In this document: piece by piece, positions 45,487 through 54,031 of the stretch
Layout of the letters: each line of letters starts with the position of its first letter
How positions within the stretch are numbered: position 1 is the first letter of the stretch
DNA from: Sedimenticola sp.
GTDB taxonomy: Bacteria; Pseudomonadota; Gammaproteobacteria; Chromatiales; Chromatiaceae
DNA length: 64,000 nucleotides
Assembly (NCBI GenBank): GCA_011051655.1
Contig: DRKS01000006.1
Coordinates: 1-64,000, forward strand
Direction: 5' to 3'
Notes under the pieces: generated by a model
The model's input: only the letters and a program-made list of their open reading frames with translations
Told to the model about the DNA's origin: nothing
Databases searched by the model: none
Position numbers and translations under genes: made by a program

Positions 45487-46266
45487 TCAAAGATTGGCGA
45501 TATCCGCAAGGCGCTCCGGCGCATGCACCTGGACCTGTTTTTTCTGAAGGGTGAGCACCCCCGCCTTCTGAAACCGGGCCAGCACCCGGCTGACCGTTTC
45601 ACTCGCCAGGCCCAGGTAGCTGCCCATATCGGCCCGGGACATGGTCAGCACGAACACCCGGCCGGCCAGGCCCCGCCTTTCCAGCCGCCGGGACAGATTC
45701 AGGATAAAGGCGGCGATACGCTGCTCCGCGCTCTGCCGGATCAGGGAGGCCATCAAGGCATGGCCGAAGGCGACTTCCCGCCCCAGGATCTCGATGAGGC
45801 CCTGCTGCAGGGCCTCCAGCGGCCGGCCGGTTTCCGGCAGGCGCTCCATGCGCAACTCGCAAATCCGGCTGGACTCCAGGGCGCGGGCGGTGCAGGGGTA
45901 AGCGCCCCCGGTCACGCCCTCGGCGCCCAGCAGCTCTCCCGGGAGATAAAAGCCCACCACCTGCTCCCGGCCCCCGGCTTCGGGGATCAGCGTTTTGAAA
46001 GAGCCCGACTTGACCGCAAAGATCGAGCGGAAGGGGTCCTCGATCCTGAAAATGGTTTCGCCGCGGGCCACCGGCCGCTCCCGCAACAGCACGCCGTCCG
46101 GCACGGCGCTGCCGCCATTTGCATAGTCCAGCAGCTTGCATATGGCGTCCAGGGTGCAATCCGCGCACTGAACCCCGCAGGCCCCCTCCTTGTCCGCGCC
46201 ACCGGCGGTTCCATTGGGGGCCGGCGGCCGGCCGCGGGAATCCGGCCCATTCTTTCCCTTCTCCAT
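45487..46266 (-). CDS. fnr: FNR/ANR-type oxygen-sensing regulator
   Basis: 259 residues. CGVQCADCTLDAIC (Cys30, 34, 37, 43) has exactly the spacing of E. coli FNR, whose 4Fe-4S cluster uses the last three, and Cys136 (SSRICELRM) matches FNR Cys122. The helix-turn-helix LGLASETVSRVLARFQ has the E-xx-SR code of FNR. It activates microaerobic genes when oxygen is low and probably controls cco. A MITE copy ends 11 bp upstream of its start, so it replaces the native promoter region. Confidence 0.93.
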   Translation of the reverse strand: MEKGKNGPDSRGRPPAPNGTAGGADKEGACGVQCADCTLDAICKLLDYANGGSAVPDGVLLRERPVARGETIFRIEDPFRSIFAVKSGSFKTLIPEAGGREQVVGFYLPGELLGAEGVTGGAYPCTARALESSRICELRMERLPETGRPLEALQQGLIEILGREVAFGHALMASLIRQSAEQRIAAFILNLSRRLERRGLAGRVFVLTMSRADMGSYLGLASETVSRVLARFQKAGVLTLQKKQVQVHAPERLADIANL

Positions 46267-46277
46267 GCCCCGGCCTA

Positions 46278-46590
46278 GCCCGCATTTCTTACCAGGCGGA
46301 CCCGGTTAATTGAAAAAATTATGAAATTCAATGTACTTAGCCTCATAAGGTGATGGCGGTTAATTTATACTCTGTCCTATTTGCTTTTTGGAACACAAAT
46401 TCGCCTGGAGCGAATTTGGACCGCGCAGCGACCCCGAAGGGGTGGAATACAGGGATGTATTCCATCAATCTGGCTTCGCATCTTGAACGATCAGCCTTGA
46501 AGCATAGCTACGGCTATGCTTCAAGGCTGATCGTTCAACCTGCTTCGCCAGCTTGCCCCAAAAATCCAAATCCTGGTGAGAAATGCGGCC
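46278..46590. mobile_element. MITE-like element, copy 2 (313 bp) with hairpin-rich insert
   Basis: It has the same terminal repeats as copy 1 (one mismatch on the left) and is TA-flanked on both sides. About 137 bp absent from copy 1 is inserted after GGAGCGAATTTG. The insert contains ACCCC/GGGGT, GGAATACA/TGTATTCC and a 26-bp perfect stem (46483-46508 with 46513-46538). The element separates the zinc-ribbon gene from fnr. No coding sequence inside. Confidence 0.85.
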
Positions 46591-47117
46591 TAGGATTTTT
46601 CCGGGCTTCGCCGGTATTCGGTGCCGCGGCAACCCGCGCAGGGCGGGATATGCCCCGTCTTGTGGAAATGGATCTCCTTGCCGCAGGAGGTGCAGACCAG
46701 GGTGCCGGGACCTGTCACCTCGCCCGTGTGGTAGAGGGAGGCCTTGCGCGCACGCTCCGCCAGGGCCTCCAGCTCCACCCTGGTCCTGTCCGCCACATTG
46801 GCGAAGCTCTCCAGCAAGCGGCTCTCGATCAACTCCAGGTCAAAGCGCAGCCAGTTGCCGAACTCCTCTCCGGTCCTGGCCAGGAACTCACCGGCGTCCT
46901 TCATGTCCCGCTCCAGATAGCCGCCGATCTTCTCCGCCTCTTCCCGGGTCAGTTCCCCCAGCTCGACGGCCTTCTCCCGGGCATGCTCGATGTTCTTCTT
47001 CAAGGCCGGGATGGTGGTCTGCTCCGCCTTCTCCACGGCGCTGTTCACCCGCTCCAGCATGGTCTCGTAGGCATCGACCAAACGGTCGATGGGATCTCGC
47101 TTGTCATCAGATGGCAT
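46590..47117 (-). CDS. zinc-ribbon protein (DUF1451/YbeL type)
   Basis: 175 residues. A long charged coiled-coil-like region (about 10-125) is followed by a zinc ribbon (CTSCGKEIHF and CAGCRG). Family members have no firm function. The TAG stop is formed at the MITE junction (46590-46592), close to where family members normally end. It is divergent from leuS. Confidence 0.88.
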   Translation of the reverse strand: MPSDDKRDPIDRLVDAYETMLERVNSAVEKAEQTTIPALKKNIEHAREKAVELGELTREEAEKIGGYLERDMKDAGEFLARTGEEFGNWLRFDLELIESRLLESFANVADRTRVELEALAERARKASLYHTGEVTGPGTLVCTSCGKEIHFHKTGHIPPCAGCRGTEYRRSPEKS

Positions 47118-47185
47118 AACTCTCTCCTCCTGGTTGGCCTGTCTCCCCTTCTAAGTTTGAACCATCCCGGCCGGTAAGCAAAGAA

Positions 47186-47215
47186 TTGATCCTCCGCCGG
47201 CGAAAGCGCTTTATA
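47186..47215 (+). promoter_or_regulatory. candidate leuS promoter
   Basis: TTGATC (47186-47191), 18 bp, TTTATA (47210-47215), about 50 bp before the leuS start codon. Confidence 0.4.
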
Positions 47216-47265
47216 TAGGGTGGCGGGCTAAGGTATCCTTCCCCGGTTGTGCACCCACCGCCCCG

Positions 47266-49908
47266 ATGACGATGCAAGAAACCTACGATCCACAGAAAAT
47301 CGAACGGGAGGCCCAGGACCACTGGGAATCCAACCAGAGCTTTTGCGCAACCGAGGACAGCGCCAGGGAGAAATTCTACTGCCTCTCCATGTTTCCCTAT
47401 CCCAGCGGCAAGCTGCACATGGGGCATGTGCGCAACTACACCATCGGCGACGTCATCGCCCGCCACCAGCGCATGCTGGGGAAGAATGTCCTGCAGCCCA
47501 TGGGGTGGGACGCCTTCGGCCTGCCGGCGGAGGGGGCCGCCATCAAGCACGGCATGCCCCCCGCCGCCTGGACCTACTCGAACATCGATTACATGCGCGA
47601 GCAGCTCAAGCGGCTGGGCTTCGGCTACGACTGGTCCCGGGAGCTGGCCACCTGCCGGCCGGACTATTACAAGTGGGAGCAGTGGCTGTTCACCGAGCTC
47701 TACAGGAAGGGGCTGGTCTACCGCAAGAACGCGGTGGTGAACTGGGACCCGGTGGACCAGACGGTACTGGCCAACGAGCAGGTCATCGACGGCCGGGGCT
47801 GGCGCTCCGGCGCCCTGGTGGAGCGCCGGGAGATCCCCCAGTGGTTCATCAGGATCACCGCCTATGCCGACGAGCTGCTGGCCGGGCTGGACAAGCTGGA
47901 GGGCTGGCCCGAACAGGTGCGCACCATGCAGCGCAACTGGATCGGCCGCTCCGAGGGGGTGCGGCTGGACTTCGCCATTGCGGGTTCGGACAGCAAGCTG
48001 ACCGTCTTCACCACCCGTCCCGACACCCTGATGGGGGTCACCTATGTGGCAGTGGCCGCCGAGCACCCCCTGGCCCTCCGCGCCGCCGAGGGCAATCCGG
48101 AGCTGGCGGCCTTCATCGACGAATGCCGCCGGGGCGGCGCCTCCGAGGCCGACCTGGAGACCATGGAGAAGAAAGGCATGCCCCTGGGGCTGAACGCCAT
48201 TCACCCCGTCTCCGGAGAAGAGGTGCCGGTCTACGCCGCCAACTTCGTGCTCATGGGCTACGGCACGGGCGCGGTCATGGCCGTGCCCGCCCACGACCAG
48301 CGGGACTGGGAGTTCGCCACCAAGTACGGCATCCCCATCAGGCAGGTGATCTATTCCGAAGACGGCGGCGACTGCTCCGTGGCCGCGGCCGCCTACGTGG
48401 AGAAGGGGATGCTGAAAAACTCCGGCCCCTTCGACGGCCTGACCTCGGAACAGGCCTTCGACGCCATCGCCGAACACCTGAGCCAGGCGGGCAGGGGCGG
48501 CAGGGAGGTCAACTACCGCCTGCGCGACTGGGGGGTGTCCCGCCAGCGCTACTGGGGCGCCCCCATCCCCATGATCCACTGCGACGACTGCGGCATCGTA
48601 CCCGTGCCCAAGGAGGACCTGCCCGTGGTGCTGCCGGAAGAGGTGGAATTCGACGCCACCGGCGGCTCCCCCATCAAGAAGATGCCCGAGTTCTACCGGA
48701 CCACCTGCCCCCAGTGCGGCGGCGAGGCGGAGCGCGAGACCGATACCTTCGACACCTTCATGGAATCCTCCTGGTATTACGCCCGCTATGCCTGCCCCGA
48801 CGCGGACGACGCCATGCTGGACGGGCGCGCCAACTACTGGCTGCCGGTGGACCATTATGTCGGTGGCATCGAGCACGCCATCCTGCACCTGCTCTACGCC
48901 CGCTTCTACCACAAGCTGATGCGCGACGTACAGGATGTACTAGTGCCGCGTGAGGCAGGGATGCCGGGAGCGGCCGACGCGGACATTAGACTTCCAGACG
49001 AACCCTTCACCAGGCTGCTGACCCAGGGCATGGTGGTAGCGGAGACCTTCTTCCGGGAGGACCCCGACGGCCACAGGCACTGGTACAACCCCGCCGAGGT
49101 GGAAATCGAACGCGACGCCAGGGGGCGGGCCATCCGGGCCACCCTGCGCAAGGACGGGCGGGAGGTGGAGATCGGCGGCATCGAAAAGATGTCCAAGTCC
49201 AAGAACAACGGCGTGGACCCGCAGGCCCTGATCGACCGCTACGGCGCCGACACGGTGCGCCTCTACACCATGTTCACCGCCCCGCCGGACCAGTCCCTGG
49301 AGTGGTCGGACGAAGGGGTGGAAGGCGCCCACCGCTTCCTCAAGCGGCTGTGGGCCCTGACGGCCAATCGCGGGGACCGGATCAAGGCGGGCGCCGGCGA
49401 TCTGTCGAACCTGGAGGAAACACAGCGGCAGGCGCGGCGCGAAATCCACGGGGCCTTGAAACAGGCCGCCTTCGATTACGACCGCCAGCAGTTCAACACC
49501 GTCGTCTCCGCCTGCATGAAAATAGTGAACACCCTCTACAAGCTGGGCGACACCAGGGCCGACGGCGCCGTACTGCATGAAGGGGTGAGCATCGTCCTGC
49601 GACTGCTCGGCCCCATCGCACCGCACATCACCCATCATCTGTGGCGGGAACTGGGCTACGGGGACGATATCCTCGAGGCCGACTGGCCACGGCCGGACGA
49701 GGCGGCATTGAAGCAGGAGAGCATCCCCCTTGTGGTTCAGGTCAACGGCAAGGTACGCTCCCATATCCAAGTAGCCGCGGACGCCGACGACCCCGTCATC
49801 GAACGAACCGCGCTGGCGGACGGCAACGTACAGCGCTTCATTGGAGACGCCCGGGTGCGCAAGATCATCATCGTGCCTGGCAAGCTGGTGAATATAGTAG
49901 CCAAGTAG
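47266..49908 (+). CDS. leuS: leucyl-tRNA synthetase
   Basis: 880 residues, class I. The HIGH box is in [15 protein letters not shown], the editing domain [16 protein letters not shown] follows, and KMSKS is intact ([13 protein letters not shown]). It charges tRNA-Leu. ATG at 47266 or 47272 are equally plausible starts. It heads the usual leuS-lptE-holA run. Confidence 0.97.
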   Translation: MTMQETYDPQKIEREAQDHWESNQSFCATEDSAREKFYCLSMFPYPSGKLHMGHVRNYTIGDVIARHQRMLGKNVLQPMGWDAFGLPAEGAAIKHGMPPAAWTYSNIDYMREQLKRLGFGYDWSRELATCRPDYYKWEQWLFTELYRKGLVYRKNAVVNWDPVDQTVLANEQVIDGRGWRSGALVERREIPQWFIRITAYADELLAGLDKLEGWPEQVRTMQRNWIGRSEGVRLDFAIAGSDSKLTVFTTRPDTLMGVTYVAVAAEHPLALRAAEGNPELAAFIDECRRGGASEADLETMEKKGMPLGLNAIHPVSGEEVPVYAANFVLMGYGTGAVMAVPAHDQRDWEFATKYGIPIRQVIYSEDGGDCSVAAAAYVEKGMLKNSGPFDGLTSEQAFDAIAEHLSQAGRGGREVNYRLRDWGVSRQRYWGAPIPMIHCDDCGIVPVPKEDLPVVLPEEVEFDATGGSPIKKMPEFYRTTCPQCGGEAERETDTFDTFMESSWYYARYACPDADDAMLDGRANYWLPVDHYVGGIEHAILHLLYARFYHKLMRDVQDVLVPREAGMPGAADADIRLPDEPFTRLLTQGMVVAETFFREDPDGHRHWYNPAEVEIERDARGRAIRATLRKDGREVEIGGIEKMSKSKNNGVDPQALIDRYGADTVRLYTMFTAPPDQSLEWSDEGVEGAHRFLKRLWALTANRGDRIKAGAGDLSNLEETQRQARREIHGALKQAAFDYDRQQFNTVVSACMKIVNTLYKLGDTRADGAVLHEGVSIVLRLLGPIAPHITHHLWRELGYGDDILEADWPRPDEAALKQESIPLVVQVNGKVRSHIQVAADADDPVIERTALADGNVQRFIGDARVRKIIIVPGKLVNIVAK

Positions 49909-49964
49909 ACGGTTACCGGCACCGGATTCCCGGATACCCCCAACGAAAACAAAAGGGCCTGAAC

Positions 49965-50477
49965 ATGACGCATTGGAAAACCCGCTTAGCAACCTGGACC
50001 TTTATCCTGTTGGCGCTTGCGGCCCTCCAGGGCTGCGGCTTCCATCTGCGTGGATCGGCGCAACTGCCACCCTCCATCAGCCCCCTGCGCATCCATGGGC
50101 TGGCGGACCTGGACCCCCTGCGCAATGACCTGCGGCAGGTGCTCACGGAGGCCGGCCTCCGGGTGACGGACAAACAGGCGGACGCCGGCTCCATACTCCA
50201 GATATACAAGCAGGACCGGAACCGGCGGGTATTGTCGGTGGATGAGAGGGGCAAGGTGGTGGAGTACGAACTCCACTACGGCCTTGAGTTCGACCTGGTG
50301 GATGGCGACGGAACCCGGCTGGTGGAGAAACAGGACGTGGGCGTGCAGCGGGCCTACGTAAACCCGCAGACCGGCATCCTGGGCAAGGAGCAGGAAGAGG
50401 CCCTGATGAACCGCGATATGCGCCTCGACCTGGCCCGGCGCATCGTCGAGCGCCTGCAGGAGCAATTGTCGAAATGA
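49965..50477 (+). CDS. lptE: LPS-assembly lipoprotein LptE
   Basis: 170 residues. The lipobox LQGC is in the signal (Cys near 24), followed by GFHLRGSAQLP, the LptE hallmark. It plugs the LptD barrel in the outer membrane for LPS insertion. It follows leuS by 56 bp, the conserved gammaproteobacterial order. Confidence 0.95.
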   Translation: MTHWKTRLATWTFILLALAALQGCGFHLRGSAQLPPSISPLRIHGLADLDPLRNDLRQVLTEAGLRVTDKQADAGSILQIYKQDRNRRVLSVDERGKVVEYELHYGLEFDLVDGDGTRLVEKQDVGVQRAYVNPQTGILGKEQEEALMNRDMRLDLARRIVERLQEQLSK

Positions 50478-50561
50478 CAGCCGCTGGATTCAGGACACAA
50501 GGCCCGGGGAAGAAGAGCGGGCGGCATGCGCCATGCCTGTATCTTGCGCCCTGAACCTGTT

Positions 50562-51590
50562 ATGCGGCTGCGCATCGACCAACTCGAAGGCCACCTCGCC
50601 AAGGGCCTGGCGCCCATCTATTTCCTGACCGGCGACGAGCCCCTGCAACGGGGTGAAACGGCGGACGCCATACGCCGCCGCGCCAGGGAAGAGGGCTTCA
50701 CCGGGCGCCATATCCTGGATGCCGGCAAGGGGTTCGACTGGAATGAGCTCAGCGCCGAGGCCAACAGCCTCTCCCTGTTCGCGGAAAAACGCATCATCGA
50801 CCTGCGCCTGGCCGGCGCCGCCATCGGCAGGGCCGGCGGCCAGGCCCTGACCGAATACGCCGCACGGCCGCCGGCGGACATCCTGCTGCTCATCACCTGC
50901 CCCAAGCTGGACCGCTCCCAGCAGAACAGCAAATGGGTGAAGACGCTGGAACAGGCGGGGGTGATGATCCAGATCTGGCCCATCGAAGGCCAGCGCCTGC
51001 AACCCTGGATCGAACAGCGCCTGCGCCGGCGCGGCCTCGTCCCGGAGCCCGAGGTGGCCCCCATGCTGGCCGAACGGGTGGAGGGCAACCTGCTGGCCGC
51101 CGCCCAGGAGATCGACAAGCTGCTGCTGCTCAACGGCCCCGGCGCCCTCACGGCGGCGAAGCTGGCGGAGGCCGTATCCGACAGCGCCCGCTTCGATGTC
51201 TTCGGCCTGGTGGACAGCGCCCTGCTGGGCAAACCGGCGCGGGTGATGCGCATGCTGGCCGGCCTGCGGGCCGAGGGCGTGCCGCCGGCGGTGGTGCTGT
51301 GGGCGCTGGCGCGGGAGATACGCCAGCTCGCCGCCATGGCCTTCGAGATGGAAAAGGGCCAAAGCGCCGACCAGGCCATGGCCGCCCACCGGGTCTGGAA
51401 CCAGCGCAAGGCAATGGTCCGCCAGGGCCTGAAGCGGCTTCCGCGCCGCCGCTGGCAACGGCTGCTGGCGGCCTGCGCCCTCGTAGACAGAACCATCAAG
51501 GGACAGGAAAAGGGAAACCCGTGGGAAATCTTGCGGGGCATTGCCATTACCATGGCGGGAGCGAGAGGATTACTGCCAGCGCGACGTTAG
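50562..51590 (+). CDS. holA: DNA polymerase III delta subunit HolA
   Basis: 342 residues beginning MRLRIDQLEGHLAKGLAPIYFLTGDEPL. It has the AAA-like delta fold and the conserved LLLITCPKLDRSQQNSKW region. It opens the beta clamp during loading. The ATG at 50562 starts the family N-terminus. It is third in leuS-lptE-holA. Confidence 0.95.
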   Translation: MRLRIDQLEGHLAKGLAPIYFLTGDEPLQRGETADAIRRRAREEGFTGRHILDAGKGFDWNELSAEANSLSLFAEKRIIDLRLAGAAIGRAGGQALTEYAARPPADILLLITCPKLDRSQQNSKWVKTLEQAGVMIQIWPIEGQRLQPWIEQRLRRRGLVPEPEVAPMLAERVEGNLLAAAQEIDKLLLLNGPGALTAAKLAEAVSDSARFDVFGLVDSALLGKPARVMRMLAGLRAEGVPPAVVLWALAREIRQLAAMAFEMEKGQSADQAMAAHRVWNQRKAMVRQGLKRLPRRRWQRLLAACALVDRTIKGQEKGNPWEILRGIAITMAGARGLLPARR

Positions 51591-51638
51591 GGGATTGCAC
51601 TCACCACAAGGATTCGCGTCATAAACCGGTAGCATCAG

Positions 51639-52358
51639 ATGACTGCTAAAAAATCAACCCTGGTGGATTGCAACAATTGCGAATTCTCCTGTATTCGCGA
51701 CCTGCTGACAAACGATGACCGTCTGGGCCTGTTCGAGCGGCTCCTGAAGCGCCAGCAGCAGGTATTGAAAGGCGAAACCGTATTCCGTCACGGCCAGCCC
51801 TTCCATGCGGGGTATGCGGTGACCAGCGGAACATTCATGAGTTACCGCCTGCTGGAGGGGGGCGAGGAGCAGGTGTTGGGCTTCCACTTGCCGGGGGAGC
51901 CGTTCGGCCTGGACGGCGTCAGAAACTCCAAGTATGAATACACCACAAAGGCCCTGGAGGAAGGCTTCGTCTGCGAACTCGGGTTTCATGACCTCGGCCT
52001 GCTGGGCGACAGCTACCAGGAATTCCAGGAACAACTCATTCTTGTGATGAGCGGGCAGCTTATCCAGGCCCAGCGGCAGTCCCTGCTGGCCGCAAGACCA
52101 TCGGCGGAGGAGCGCCTGGCGGCCTTTCTGCTGAACCTGTCCCAACGGCTTTCGGCGCGCGGCTTCAACGCCACCGATTTCCGCCTGTCCATGTCACGCA
52201 AGGCCATCGCCTGTTACCTGGGACTCGCGGAAGGGACCGTCAGCCGGGTATTCAAACGCTTCGAGGCCCAAAAACTGCTGGCCATCAGCGCCAAGAAGGT
52301 CCACCTGCTGGATGCAGACGGCCTGGACGCTTATGCGCGCATTCTCCACAGCGGATGA
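51639..52358 (+). CDS. FNR-like Crp-family regulator with a non-canonical cysteine cluster
   Basis: 239 residues. An N-terminal CNNCEFSC (Cys11, 14, 18) and Cys112 (GFVCELGF, the FNR Cys122 position) suggest a four-Cys Fe-S site, but the spacing is CxxC-x3-C rather than CxxC-x5-C. The helix-turn-helix LGLAEGTVSRVFKRF keeps the E-xx-SR DNA code. It is possibly an oxygen or nitric oxide sensor with target overlap with FNR. It is convergent with the DUF3034 gene. Confidence 0.88.
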   Translation: MTAKKSTLVDCNNCEFSCIRDLLTNDDRLGLFERLLKRQQQVLKGETVFRHGQPFHAGYAVTSGTFMSYRLLEGGEEQVLGFHLPGEPFGLDGVRNSKYEYTTKALEEGFVCELGFHDLGLLGDSYQEFQEQLILVMSGQLIQAQRQSLLAARPSAEERLAAFLLNLSQRLSARGFNATDFRLSMSRKAIACYLGLAEGTVSRVFKRFEAQKLLAISAKKVHLLDADGLDAYARILHSG

Positions 52359-52415
52359 CGGCACGGCGGGAGAGGCGGCACATCCCTGTGCAACAAAGCC
52401 CCCTCATCCCGGCAC

Positions 52416-53402
52416 CTAAAAGCCGTAGTTCAGGTTGACCGCCCATATCGAACGCGTCTTCCTATGGAAAACATTGCCAATATCGGCCACACCCCCGGAT
52501 ATCGATAGCTTTGGCGTGGCCTGGTAAGAGACGAAGAAATCAATAAAGGCATCCTCCTCGAAGGAGTAGTCCTCAAGGGCAGCAAAACGGGCCCCTGCGT
52601 TTGCCCCAAGATAATCATTCAGCGAATCCAGCTCATCCGGCTTTTGCCTGTACTCCACCCCCACGGCCAGGTTTGGCTTGGGAAGGATCGCCAGCGTCAC
52701 CTCCGGATTGAGGCTCCAGTGATCCGAGAAGCCAAGGAACCCCAGTTGAACGGCCTGGGTATATCTCAGGTTGATTGAGGTAAGGATCGGGATCCCGGTC
52801 TTCCACAGCTTTGTGGCCATCAGGTTGAACTCAAAACCATCATCGTCATCAACCCCCATCCAGTCCAGGACCCTGGGGGCGCCGGCCCCGATAACGGCCC
52901 TTGCACCCGCCGTGAGGCTATCGTCGATATCATCGACATCTAGCGCGTTCTTGTACGTCACCGAAAAGGCGACGGCCGGCCAGTTGTCAGTCTCCTTGAG
53001 CAGAAGAACCTTGGCATGGGCGTTAATTATGCCGGCATCGTCTTCACCCAGGTCCAGCATGGAGCCCCCCAGGGCGGCGGCGCTGTCGGCCTTGAGGTCG
53101 TCCCTCAGGTCATCCACATCCGCGCGCTGGTAAGCCAGGCCGAACTCGACCCTGTTGGCGACGGTGAGGGCCACGCCCAGGAAGTCAAAGGTGTAGTCGT
53201 CGCTGGACCATCGCCATGCGCTGAACGCGGGTTTTCCGAACATGCCTTCTCCCGCCGGGTTACTCAGGTACGCCCAAGGCACAATGGCGCCACCGCCATC
53301 CCCGTCTATGTTCAGCAGCGGAAGTCCGGCGTAGGCCGGTCTGTTGACTGGAATCAATGCAATTGCCGCAAGCAGCGCCACAGCGAAAACCGCTTTTTTC
53401 AT
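52416..53402 (-). CDS. DUF3034-family outer membrane protein
   Basis: 328 residues from the ATG at 53402. A signal peptide ends at AYA, and a strand-rich body ends in NLNYGF, an outer membrane assembly signal. GGGAIVPWAYLSNP near the N-terminus is typical of the DUF3034 family. The function is unknown; relatives occur in nitrate-respiring proteobacteria. GGAGGGTGA lies upstream of the start. Confidence 0.85.
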   Translation of the reverse strand: MKKAVFAVALLAAIALIPVNRPAYAGLPLLNIDGDGGGAIVPWAYLSNPAGEGMFGKPAFSAWRWSSDDYTFDFLGVALTVANRVEFGLAYQRADVDDLRDDLKADSAAALGGSMLDLGEDDAGIINAHAKVLLLKETDNWPAVAFSVTYKNALDVDDIDDSLTAGARAVIGAGAPRVLDWMGVDDDDGFEFNLMATKLWKTGIPILTSINLRYTQAVQLGFLGFSDHWSLNPEVTLAILPKPNLAVGVEYRQKPDELDSLNDYLGANAGARFAALEDYSFEEDAFIDFFVSYQATPKLSISGGVADIGNVFHRKTRSIWAVNLNYGF

Positions 53403-54031
53403 GAGTATCACCCTCCGTTTCCCAGTAGAAAGCCTGGAGGACTGCCTGATTCGGACCAGCAACCTTCGGTCAATCGCGAGCGAACAAAATCAATTCAATA
53501 CAGGCAATTACCAAGCATTATCATGCCGCTCCCAAAGAGGGCTCTAGTGAATTACCGGCCCTTTGATCAAGATTTGGCGCCTGGAATATAACCATCTTTT
53601 TGCGTTTTCGCAAATTTTTTTATGCTATTTATCTCTTATTGTTATGCGCAATATCGTCTTCATATCAGGTATCATTACTTTCACTGGGGACAATCACGGG
53701 ATCGGCCACGCCTCGACGTCTAGAGAAGGGGGTCCACGGGAGATTTGCACGGCATTGCCATCACTATGGGAGGAATGAAGACAGGTTGCCTGCAAAACGC
53801 CGGGGCCGGCCCCTTCGCAGGGCACCTTAAGGCTGGCCATGCACTTATGCTAAGATGCCGCTTTATGGGCGCAAATCCCGCCGCGACCCGGTAGTTGATC
53901 GGTTTTTTCATGCATCACCCGCAATTTCCCTTTTTCAGGGAGGGACCCCTGCCGTCGGGCACCATGGTCCCACCCCGGGGTGTCCCGCTGTCATTCCTGC
54001 GCCAGGCCCGGAGCACATGGGGGCATACCCC
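53403..54031. other. 629-bp intergenic region with extended -10 promoter and a holA-like scar
   Basis: It contains an extended -10 TGCTAAGAT (53848-53856, plus strand) that probably drives the downstream transferase; a short stretch resembling the 3' end of holA (about 53725-53780); and a hairpin TTTGCG-TTTT-CGCAAA with seven Ts at 53599-53621. Short open frames here have no recognisable sequence. Confidence 0.4.

Noticed and set aside
47247-48953. Alternative frames within leuS
   Set aside because: Arg/Pro/Gly-rich out-of-frame translation; leuS itself is unbroken.
53599-53621. TTTGCG/CGCAAA hairpin with T-run as a true terminator
   Set aside because: No plus-strand gene ends just upstream (the nearest is separated by the convergent DUF3034 gene), and the stem is only 6 bp.
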